A stretch of 64,000 bases of DNA from Ensifer sp. LC163 (lineage in GTDB: Bacteria > Pseudomonadota > Alphaproteobacteria > Rhizobiales > Rhizobiaceae): positions 1-64,000 of the forward strand of contig NZ_MBSS01000013.1 of assembly GCF_001695855.1 (NCBI RefSeq), given 5' to 3'. Below are positions 9,301 through 15,891 of the stretch, piece after piece; within the stretch, counting starts at the first letter, position 1, and every line of letters starts with the position of its first letter. Below the pieces are notes generated by a model that saw nothing but the letters and a program-made list of their open reading frames with translations, ran no database searches and was not told the origin of the DNA. The position numbers and the translations under genes were made by a program.

Positions 9301-9475
9301 CTTCTGGGGGCCGATGGCCTATGCGATGATGGGCGGCATCATCGTCGGAACGGTGCTGACGCTTCTGTTCCTGCCGGCGCTTTATCTCGCCTGGTTCCGT
9401 ATCAAGCCACCGGCCGAGAACCGCGCTGCCGATGGGGCGACGACGTCGAGTGACGGCGAGGCGGTGCCGGTCTGA
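6377..9475 (+). CDS. RND multidrug efflux permease (HAE1/AcrB type)
   Basis: A 1032-residue inner-membrane proton/drug antiporter of normal RND length. It has the N-terminal TM helix, a first porter domain, a TM2-6 block, a loop, a second porter domain and a TM8-12 block. The TM4 motif LLVDDAMIAVEMM carries the paired Asp of the proton relay. The second half shows MIQLQSFSRLVLVFAVAPLALIG and the GILIRNSVILV segment typical of TM9-10. It overlaps the second adaptor by 4 bases. The predicted partners are the two lipoprotein adaptors and an unlinked TolC-like channel. Drug range cannot be inferred. Confidence 0.93.
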   Translation: MKKFNLSDWALDHSSMVWYFMIVFVVLGITSYVELGREEDPSFTIKTMTISAAWPGASVEETTLQVTERIERKLEELESLDYTRSMTTPGQTLVFVNLKPETKARNVAATWVTVRNMINDIRGEFPSGVVGPAFNDRFGDVFGNIYAFTGDGLTQRQLRDYVEDARRDILTVPNIGKVDLIGAQDEVIYLEFSPRQLAALGINQQQVIETLQAQNAVSPSGVIQTEGERVSIRVGGQFSSEESIRSVNLQVNDRFFRLSDIATISRGYVDPPSALFRFEGKPAIGLAIGMKQGSNLLDFGKAVEEKIALLEERLPVGVDIHLVSDQPLVVEEAVSGFTQALFEAVIIVLAVSFVSLGMRAGLVVALSIPLTLAITFVFMSYWGISLQRVSLGALIIALGLLVDDAMIAVEMMVARLEVGDSLRKAATYVYTSTAFPMLTGTLVTVAGFIPIGLNNSAAGEFTFTLFVVIAISLLVSWIVAVIFAPLLGVTILPKTMKQHAGEKGRIGRLFSRLLDLCMHWRWTTIIATVAVFCLSVFGMGFVQQQFFPSSDRPEIIVDWSLPQNSSIEKTNAQMAKFEKEKLAGNQDVLRWSSYVGEGAVRFVLSFDVQPPHPSFGQMIIVTKGLDVRDKVRADLQAYLKQTFPGTDAYVKLLDIGPPVGRPIQYRVSGPDIDQVRKHALELSTVLGRNPLLGEIVYDWNEPARMIKVDVLQDKARQLGVTSQDIATALNGIVGGTTVTQVRDDIYLIDVVGRARESERQSIETLRDLQLPGASGNSVPLAAVANFRYEMEQPVVWRRSRLPTITVKAAINGSAQPSTVSAQLEKEVAAFGAGLPDGYRIEIGGTIEESAKSQAPIAAVVPLMLFTMATILMIQLQSFSRLVLVFAVAPLALIGVVAALLPSGAPLGFVAILGVLALIGILIRNSVILVVQIEDLRREGVAAWDAVREATEHRMRPIMLTAAAASLGLIPIAREIFWGPMAYAMMGGIIVGTVLTLLFLPALYLAWFRIKPPAENRAADGATTSSDGEAVPV

Positions 9476-9508
9476 TCCCGGCTCCGCCGGTTCAGGCTGA
9501 CGGCGGTC

Positions 9509-10285
9509 TCAGATCTTCCCGCGCGAGACGAACCAGGGATTGGCGAAATCGCTGTCGCTTTTCTGGTTGCGCTTGCCATAGGTGAGCGGCGTGCCTTCCA
9601 TCGTCAGCGTCTCGCCGCCTGCCGCACGCAGGATGGCATCGCCGGCGGCCGTGTCCCATTCCATCGTACGGCTGAAGCGCGGATAGACGTCGGCAAGCCC
9701 TTCGGCCAGCAGACAAAATTTGAGCGAGGAGCCGACGGCCTCGTAGTCGGTGACCCCATGTTCGGCGAGATAGGCGATGGTCTCGGCGCTGTTGTGCGAA
9801 CGGCTCGCCAGCGCCACCAGCCGATCGCCGCGACTGCGGCAGCCGATCACGGTTTCCGGCTGGACCTGGAAGGTTTCGGAGACCACTACCTTCAACGCCT
9901 TGCCGCCGGCCGCGGCGTAGAGGATACCGAGTGCTGGCGCATAGACGACGCCGGCAACCGGCGCGCCGTTTTCGATGAGCGCGATGTTGACGGTGAAGTC
10001 GTTGTGGCGGCCGATGAATTCCTTGGTGCCGTCGAGCGGATCGACGAGGAAGAACGATTTGCCTGAGATCTCGGGGATGGAACCGGCCGCAACCGATTCC
10101 TCGGCCACGACCGGAATCTCCGGAAAAGCGGCGGCAAGATCGGCCAGGATGATGCGCTCGGCACATTCGTCGGCATCCGTCACCGGCGAACAGTCGGGCT
10201 TGTAGGTCACTGCCGGACCGGAATTGTAAATGTCGAGGATTGCGCGCCCGGCGGCGAGCGCGGTCTTTTGCAGAATGTGCAGCAT
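9509..10285 (-). CDS. cysQ: 3'(2'),5'-bisphosphate nucleotidase CysQ
   Basis: A 258-residue member of the inositol monophosphatase superfamily. It removes the 3' phosphate from PAP/PAPS, preventing build-up of these sulfate-assimilation intermediates. Metal-binding motifs are VTDADECAE with downstream VVAEES (about 35-66), DPLDGTKEF (about 82-90) and the C-terminal WDTAAGDAIL (about 210-219). The KEF extension after DGT, which ordinary inositol monophosphatases lack, supports CysQ. It converges with the RND pump gene 33 bases away and is divergent from soxB. Confidence 0.92.
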   Translation of the reverse strand: MLHILQKTALAAGRAILDIYNSGPAVTYKPDCSPVTDADECAERIILADLAAAFPEIPVVAEESVAAGSIPEISGKSFFLVDPLDGTKEFIGRHNDFTVNIALIENGAPVAGVVYAPALGILYAAAGGKALKVVVSETFQVQPETVIGCRSRGDRLVALASRSHNSAETIAYLAEHGVTDYEAVGSSLKFCLLAEGLADVYPRFSRTMEWDTAAGDAILRAAGGETLTMEGTPLTYGKRNQKSDSDFANPWFVSRGKI

Positions 10286-10425
10286 TGCTTGTCGTCTTTC
10301 AGGTCTTCATCGGCGCCATACCACACTCGGCGACGGAAGTTGCCCATAGTTTTCGACGGTTCCGGCAAAATGTCTTCTCGCCAAGCGCCAGTGTGGCGAA
10401 TTTTCCGGCCTTGCGGCAAAACGGC

Positions 10426-10465
10426 AGCTTGATTTTTGCACCTGCGAGAAGCTTGCATCTTTGCT
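10426..10465. promoter_or_regulatory. Imperfect direct repeat upstream of soxB
   Basis: AGCTTGATTTTTGCA (10426-10440) and AGCTTGCATCTTTGCT (10450-10465) are near copies, 24 bases start to start, 51-90 bases before the soxB ATG. The spacing of about two helical turns suits a dimeric activator of sarcosine/betaine catabolism, but no regulator gene is adjacent, so this is only a candidate. Confidence 0.3.
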
Positions 10466-10515
10466 CCTCGCGTCGGCTGTGCAAATGTGGCGACGCAACT
10501 GAACTGGATGCCTTC

Positions 10516-11766
10516 ATGCGTTATTCCGCATTCTCGATCGTCAGGAACGCCCTTTCCGGAAACCTGAACTGGAAACCGCAATGGCGGCAGCCGCAGCCGA
10601 AATCCCATTATGACGTGATCATTGTCGGCGGTGGCGGCCATGGTCTTTCGACCGCTTATTACCTCGCCAAGGAATTCGGCGTGAAGAACGTCGCGGTGCT
10701 CGAGAAGGGCTATCTCGGATCGGGCAATGTCGGCCGCAACACGACGATCGTGCGCTCCAACTACATGCTGCCGGGCAACGAATCCTTCTACGAATTCTCG
10801 ATGAAACTCTGGGAAGGGCTGGAGCAGGACCTGAACTACAACGTCATGCTGTCGCAGCGCGGCGTCATCATGCTTTACCACAGCGACGCCCAGCGCGACG
10901 CCTATGTCAGGCGCGGCAATACGATGTGGATGGAAGGGGTCTCGGCCGAGCTCATCGAGCGCGAACAGCTGAAGAAGATGATCCCCTTCCTCAATTACGA
11001 TCATGCGCGCTACCCGATTCTCGGCGGCCTTCTGCAGCGCCGTGCGGGTACCGCCCGCCACGATGCCGTCGCCTGGGGTTATGCCCGCGGGGCCGACCAG
11101 CACGGCGTCGACATCATCGAGCATTGCGAAGTCACCGGCATTCGCCGCGAGAACGGCGTCGTCACCGGGGTGGAGACGTCGAAGGGTTTCATCGGCTGCG
11201 GCAAGCTGGCGCTGGCGGCGGCCGGCAATTCTTCGCGCGTCGGCGAGATGGCCGACCTGAAGCTGCCGCTCGAAAGCCATGTATTGCAAGCTTTTGTGAC
11301 CGAGGGGCTGAAGCCGTGCATCGATCACGTGATCGTCTATGGCGGCGGACATTTCTACATCTCGCAGTCGGACAAGGGCGGACTGGTCTTCGGCGCGGAG
11401 ATCGACGGTTATTCCTCCTATGCCCAGCGCGGCAATCTGGCGACAGCCGAGCATGTGATGGAGGAGGGGGTGTCGATGATCCCCGGCCTGTCGCGCGTTC
11501 GGGTGTTGCGCGCCTGGGGCGGCGTCATGGACATGAGCATGGACGGCTCGCCAATCATCGATCGCACCTCGATCGACAACCTCTACCTCAACTGCGGCTG
11601 GTGCTACGGCGGCTTCAAGGCGACGCCGGCGTCTGGCTACTGTTTCGCGCATCTGATCGCCAGGAACGACACCCACCCGGTGGCGCGCGCCCTGCGGCTC
11701 GATCGTTTCGCGCGCGGTTATGCGGTCGACGAGGCAGGGGCCGGGCCGCAGCCCAATCTGCACTAG
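10516..11766 (+). CDS. soxB: Sarcosine oxidase beta subunit
   Basis: A 416-residue flavoprotein subunit of heterotetrameric sarcosine oxidase, which oxidises sarcosine to glycine and passes the methyl group to folate as 5,10-methylene-tetrahydrofolate. Residues 33-50 carry the FAD Rossmann motif DVIIVGGGGHGLSTAYYL. The segment GTARHDAVAWGYAR (about 179-192) holds the His that in this family carries covalent FMN. The conserved GWCYGGFKATPASG near the C-terminus closes the active site. ATG 10516 gives the standard length; a longer in-frame start at 10240 adds 92 unrelated residues. First gene of soxBDAG. Confidence 0.95.
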   Translation: MRYSAFSIVRNALSGNLNWKPQWRQPQPKSHYDVIIVGGGGHGLSTAYYLAKEFGVKNVAVLEKGYLGSGNVGRNTTIVRSNYMLPGNESFYEFSMKLWEGLEQDLNYNVMLSQRGVIMLYHSDAQRDAYVRRGNTMWMEGVSAELIEREQLKKMIPFLNYDHARYPILGGLLQRRAGTARHDAVAWGYARGADQHGVDIIEHCEVTGIRRENGVVTGVETSKGFIGCGKLALAAAGNSSRVGEMADLKLPLESHVLQAFVTEGLKPCIDHVIVYGGGHFYISQSDKGGLVFGAEIDGYSSYAQRGNLATAEHVMEEGVSMIPGLSRVRVLRAWGGVMDMSMDGSPIIDRTSIDNLYLNCGWCYGGFKATPASGYCFAHLIARNDTHPVARALRLDRFARGYAVDEAGAGPQPNLH

Positions 11767-11775
11767 ATCGGCGCA

Positions 11776-11834
11776 AGCCGGATGACGACACATCCGGCTG
11801 ACCAGGAATATTGAGGGAGCCAGGTTGAGGCTCC
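11776..11834 (+). other. Two tandem hairpins between soxB and soxD
   Basis: AGCCGGATG-ACGACA-CATCCGGCT (11776-11799) is followed by GGAGCC-AGGTTGA-GGCTCC (11816-11834), and soxD starts at 11850. No T run follows either, so they look like mRNA processing or stability structures within the operon, not terminators. Confidence 0.5.
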
Positions 11835-11849
11835 AGGATACGGAAGACA

Positions 11850-12128
11850 ATGGCAAGCCTGATCACCTGCCCCCATTGCGGGGTCCGCCCGAAGGAAGAG
11901 TTCGCAATCCGCGGCGATGCCTCGCTCATTCGGCCCGCGCCCACGGCGTCGGATGAAGCCTGGCATGACTATGTCTATGTGCGCGCCAACCCGCGGGGCC
12001 GGACGCTGGAACATTGGCATCATGTTGCCGGCTGTCGCCGTTTCCTGGTCGTCGAGCGCGACACGGTCACCCATGAGGTCTATTCGGCCGTCGACGGCGT
12101 AGTCGCCGCGCGGGAGGCCCAGCGATGA
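11850..12128 (+). CDS. soxD: Sarcosine oxidase delta subunit
   Basis: A 92-residue zinc-binding small subunit of heterotetrameric sarcosine oxidase. Zinc ligands expected from known structures are all present: Cys7 and Cys10 in CPHCG, and His58 and Cys62 in HWHHVAGC. It stabilises the alpha-beta assembly and has no catalytic site of its own. It overlaps soxA by 4 bases (ATGA). Confidence 0.95.
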   Translation: MASLITCPHCGVRPKEEFAIRGDASLIRPAPTASDEAWHDYVYVRANPRGRTLEHWHHVAGCRRFLVVERDTVTHEVYSAVDGVVAAREAQR

Positions 12129-15082
12129 CGGCCTATCGCCTGTCCTCCGGCGGTCTTGCCGATCGCAGCAAGGCACTGAGCTTCACCTTCGACGGTCGGC
12201 CGCTGCGCGGCTTTGCCGGCGACACGCTCGCGTCCGCCCTGCTTGCCAACGACCAGTTGCTGGTCGGCCGCAGCTTCAAATACCACCGGCCGCGCGGCAT
12301 CGTCAGCGCCGGGCCATCTGAGCCGAACGCGCTTGTGACCCTCGGTTCGGGTGTCCGCAGCGACCCGAACACGAAGGCGACGGTCGTCGAGCTTTATGCC
12401 GGCTTGACGGCGAAGAGCCAGAACCGCTGGCCCTCGCTCGGTTTCGATGTCGGTGCGGTCAACGGCCTGCTTTCGCCGTTTCTCGGTGCCGGCTTTTACT
12501 ACAAGACCTTCATGTGGCCGCGGCAGCTCTGGGAAAAGCTCTATGAGCCGGTGATCCGGCGGGCAGCAGGTCTCGGGCGGGCGGTGCTCGAACGCGATCC
12601 TGAAAGCTACGAAAAATCCTGGGCCTTCTGCGATCTGCTTGTCGTCGGTGGTGGCCCTGCGGGTTTGATGGCGGCCCTGATGGCCGGCCGCGCCGGGCTT
12701 CGCGTTATCCTTGCGGACGAGGATTTTCGCCTCGGCGGATCGCTGCTCTCGGAAACCGAAACGGTCGACGGCGCGTCGGCGCCGGCGTTTGCGGAGCGGA
12801 TCGTCGCCGAACTGCAGTCGCTCGAAAACGTCACCCTGCTTTCGCGCACCACGGTCTTCGGCTGGTATGACGACAATGTCTTCGGGGCCGTTGAGCGGGT
12901 GCAGAAGCACGTGGCCGAACCATCGGCCAAGCTGCCCACCGAGCGCGTGTGGCGCATCGCCGCCAAGCGTGCATTGCTGGCGACCGGTGCCGAAGAGCGG
13001 CCGCTGGTGTTTGGCGGCAATGATCGCCCCGGCGTGATGATGGCCGGAGCGATTGGCACCTACGCCCATCGCCATGGCGTTTCTGCCGGCAAGTCGGTCG
13101 CGATCTTCACCAGCGGCAGCAGCGGCTATCGCACGGCGCGGGGCCTGTCGGCGAAGGGTGTGACCGTTTCGGCGATCATCGACAGTCGGCCGGAGGCCAG
13201 CGACGCAGCGCCCGATGGCGTGCGCGTGATCCGTTCGGGCGCGATCGTCGACACCAAGGGTCGGCAACGGCTGTCGGGCATCGTCGTCGAGCGCTCGGGT
13301 TTCGAGGAACTCGTTGCCTGCGATGCGCTCGGCATGTCCGGAGGGTGGAGCCCGGTCGTTCATCTCGCCTGCCAGCGGGGCGCGCGGCCGGTGTGGTCGG
13401 ATGCGTTGAAGGCATTCGCAGCACCCGATGTCGGCGACACCCTTCGCGTCGTCGGCGCGGCCAATGGTGTCTACACGCTTGCCGGTTGCCTGCGCGATGG
13501 CGCCGAGACGGCGACGGCGATGGCCGCGGAACTGGGCTTCAACGCCGCCGCGGCGCCGCTGCCGGTCACCGAGACTGAGGCGGACCCTTCGTTTGCAGCC
13601 CTCTGGTATGTGCCGGGCGCCAAGTCGAAAGCCTTCGTCGATTTCCAGAACGATGTGCATGCCAAGGATCTCGGCCTCGCGCTGCGCGAGGGTTTCGGTC
13701 ATGTCGAGCACGCCAAACGCTATACCACCAGCGGCATGGCCACCGACCAGGGCAAACTTTCCAACATCAATGCGGTCGGCATTCTCGCCGGCATGCGCGG
13801 GGTGAGCCCGGCCGAGGTCGGCACGACCACGTTCCGGCCGTTCTACACGCCGGTCTCCTTCGGTGCGCTGGCGGGGACAGCCCGCGACAGCCACGCGACA
13901 CCGACCCGCAAGTCGCCCTTGCATGAATGGGCGAAGAAGCACGGTGCGACCTTCGTTGATTCCGGGCTCTGGTTCCGCTCGGCCTGGTTCCCGCGCGCCG
14001 GCGAAAAGACCTGGCGGGAAAGCGTCGATCGGGAGGTTCTCAACGTCCGTGCCAATGTCGGGCTTTGCGATGTGTCGACGCTCGGCAAGATCGAGGTTTT
14101 CGGGCCCGATGCGGCGGAGTTTCTCAACCGCCTCTACTGCAACGCCATGCTGAAGCTGCCGGTCGGCAAGGCCCGTTACGGGCTGATGCTGCGCGAGGAC
14201 GGCTTCGTCTTCGACGACGGTACGGTGAGCCGGCTTTCGGACGACCATTTCTTCGTGACGACGACCACTGCCATGGCCGGCGCCGTCATGTCCCACATGG
14301 ATTATTGCGCGCAGGTGCTGTGGCCCGACCTCAAGGTGCGGTTCTGCTCGTCCAGCGATCAATGGGCGCAGATGGCCATTGCCGGCCCGAAGGCGCGCGA
14401 GGTGCTGCAGCAACTGGTCGACGAGGACATTTCGGAAACGGCGTTCCCGTTCCTGTCGGCACGGGCAATGGCTCTTCGCGGCGGCATCAATGCCCGGCTG
14501 TTCCGCATTTCCTTTTCCGGTGAACTCGCCTTCGAGCTCGCGGTTCCCGCCGGTTATGGCGAAGCGGTTGCTGACCAGATCATGGAGGCGGGAAGGGCGC
14601 ACAATGTCTGCGCCTATGGCGTCGAGGCATTGAACGTGCTGCGGCTGGAGAAAGGTCTGCTGACCCACGCCGAATTCGACGGTCGCGTGACGCCCGACGA
14701 TGCCGGGCTTGGGCGCATGTTTTCGGCGCAGAAGCCCGACTTCATCGGCAAGCACCTGTCGGCGCGCTACGGCCTGACGGCGGCAGACCGCATGCAGCTT
14801 GTCGGGCTGAAGCCGGTGGACAAGGACAAGGACATACGCGCGGGCGCCCATCTTCTCAAGGAAGGCATGAAACCGTCGACCCTCAACGATCAGGGCTGGG
14901 TCAGCTCCGCCGGCTACTCACCGGTTCTGGGGCACCACATCGCGCTCGCCTTCCTCAAATCCGGGCGCGAACGTTATGGCGAGAAGGTCGTCGTCTGGGA
15001 CAAGCTGCGCGATCACGAGGTCATCGCCGAGGTCTGCGACCCGGTGTTCGTCGATCCCCAGAACACGAAGCTGAAAGCCTGA
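12125..15082 (+). CDS. soxA: Sarcosine oxidase alpha subunit
   Basis: A 985-residue subunit in family order. It has an N-terminal 2Fe-2S-ferredoxin-like fold (about 12-100, with LRGFAGDTLASALLAN and FKYHRPRGI), an NAD/FAD-type domain with LLVVGGGPAGLMAALMAGRA (about 172-192), and a C-terminal aminomethyltransferase (GcvT-like) folate-binding domain from about residue 600. The folate domain accepts formaldehyde equivalents channelled from the beta-subunit flavin, making methylene-tetrahydrofolate. Length is normal. It starts inside the soxD stop codon; soxG follows after 10 bases. Confidence 0.95.
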   Translation: MTAYRLSSGGLADRSKALSFTFDGRPLRGFAGDTLASALLANDQLLVGRSFKYHRPRGIVSAGPSEPNALVTLGSGVRSDPNTKATVVELYAGLTAKSQNRWPSLGFDVGAVNGLLSPFLGAGFYYKTFMWPRQLWEKLYEPVIRRAAGLGRAVLERDPESYEKSWAFCDLLVVGGGPAGLMAALMAGRAGLRVILADEDFRLGGSLLSETETVDGASAPAFAERIVAELQSLENVTLLSRTTVFGWYDDNVFGAVERVQKHVAEPSAKLPTERVWRIAAKRALLATGAEERPLVFGGNDRPGVMMAGAIGTYAHRHGVSAGKSVAIFTSGSSGYRTARGLSAKGVTVSAIIDSRPEASDAAPDGVRVIRSGAIVDTKGRQRLSGIVVERSGFEELVACDALGMSGGWSPVVHLACQRGARPVWSDALKAFAAPDVGDTLRVVGAANGVYTLAGCLRDGAETATAMAAELGFNAAAAPLPVTETEADPSFAALWYVPGAKSKAFVDFQNDVHAKDLGLALREGFGHVEHAKRYTTSGMATDQGKLSNINAVGILAGMRGVSPAEVGTTTFRPFYTPVSFGALAGTARDSHATPTRKSPLHEWAKKHGATFVDSGLWFRSAWFPRAGEKTWRESVDREVLNVRANVGLCDVSTLGKIEVFGPDAAEFLNRLYCNAMLKLPVGKARYGLMLREDGFVFDDGTVSRLSDDHFFVTTTTAMAGAVMSHMDYCAQVLWPDLKVRFCSSSDQWAQMAIAGPKAREVLQQLVDEDISETAFPFLSARAMALRGGINARLFRISFSGELAFELAVPAGYGEAVADQIMEAGRAHNVCAYGVEALNVLRLEKGLLTHAEFDGRVTPDDAGLGRMFSAQKPDFIGKHLSARYGLTAADRMQLVGLKPVDKDKDIRAGAHLLKEGMKPSTLNDQGWVSSAGYSPVLGHHIALAFLKSGRERYGEKVVVWDKLRDHEVIAEVCDPVFVDPQNTKLKA

Positions 15083-15092
15083 GGAGGCGGTG

Positions 15093-15647
15093 ATGGTTCG
15101 CGACTACAACAACCGCCATGCGCTCGACCAGAAGCTGCGGGGCACGCCGAAGCCCGTAAATGCGGATCACCTTGAGGTCGGCCATTGGCAGGCGATCGCG
15201 ACAGTGCTTGCCCAGGTCGGGCTTGAAGCGGCCGTACAGCGGGCGCTTTCGTCGACGCCGGAGCTGTCATTGCGCTATTGCGGACCCGGCGAGTGGCTGG
15301 TCGTATCCGAGGTCGACACACCGATCGGCCTCATGCGCCGTCTCGACATGCTTTGCGGTACGCAGGCGCATGTCGTCGACCAGAGCGACGGCCGCGTTCT
15401 TATGCGTCTGTCCGGGCCGTGCGCGCGGCGGGTCCTTGCCAAGGGCGTCGGCGTCGATCTCCACCCCGGCGCCTTTGCGCTCGGTGGCAGCACCAATGTG
15501 CTTTGCGGCCATATCGCCATCAACCTGGCGCGTACCGGCGAGGATATCTTCGAACTGATCGTTTCGCGCAGCTTTGCCGAATCGCTGTTCGACGACCTGA
15601 TGACGATGGGCCGCGCGTTCGACCTATCGGCCGCTTTTTCCGACTAA
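15093..15647 (+). CDS. soxG: Sarcosine oxidase gamma subunit
   Basis: A 184-residue gamma subunit, fourth and last gene of soxBDAG. It has a GcvT-related fold; recognisable segments are YCGPGEWLVV, DQSDGRVLMRLSGPCAR and the C-terminal ELIVSRSFAESLFDDL. ATG 15093 lies 5 bases after GGAGG (15083-15087); a GTG at 15090 is too close to that site. A strong hairpin follows the stop. Confidence 0.93.
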   Translation: MVRDYNNRHALDQKLRGTPKPVNADHLEVGHWQAIATVLAQVGLEAAVQRALSSTPELSLRYCGPGEWLVVSEVDTPIGLMRRLDMLCGTQAHVVDQSDGRVLMRLSGPCARRVLAKGVGVDLHPGAFALGGSTNVLCGHIAINLARTGEDIFELIVSRSFAESLFDDLMTMGRAFDLSAAFSD

Positions 15648-15651
15648 AAAC

Positions 15652-15676
15652 AAATGCGGCATCGAATGCCGCATTT
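15652..15676. terminator. Hairpin terminator after soxG
   Basis: AAATGCGGCAT (15652-15662), loop CGA, ATGCCGCATTT (15666-15676): a perfect 11-bp stem with A-rich upstream and T-rich downstream arm ends, 5 bases after the soxG stop. It should end the sox transcript and separate it from the flavoprotein gene at 15892. Confidence 0.65.
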
Positions 15677-15891
15677 GGGTCGCCGATCCGCCAGCAGATG
15701 GCGGAAACGGACAAGCCTCCTTCGCAGCCACGTCTTTATCGCGGCCGTCTTTCTGACTAGGCTTTCCCCGTTCGCCACTTGCCGTTCCCCGTGCCGGAAC
15801 AGACATGGGCGGGCGGCAGTCGTGCCTGATCCTTTTCCCCTAGAAACTGAGCCGCGCTTCGTCAGGATGCCCGGGAAAGCGGAGTGCGCGC

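Noticed and set aside
12080-14851. 923-codon open frame on the minus strand across soxA
   Set aside because: It is antisense to an unmistakable soxA, is rich in Arg/Gly/His/Asp as expected from high-GC complement frames, and has no recognisable domain. The same holds for long antisense frames at 15862-17682, 27994-30207 and 7091-8527.
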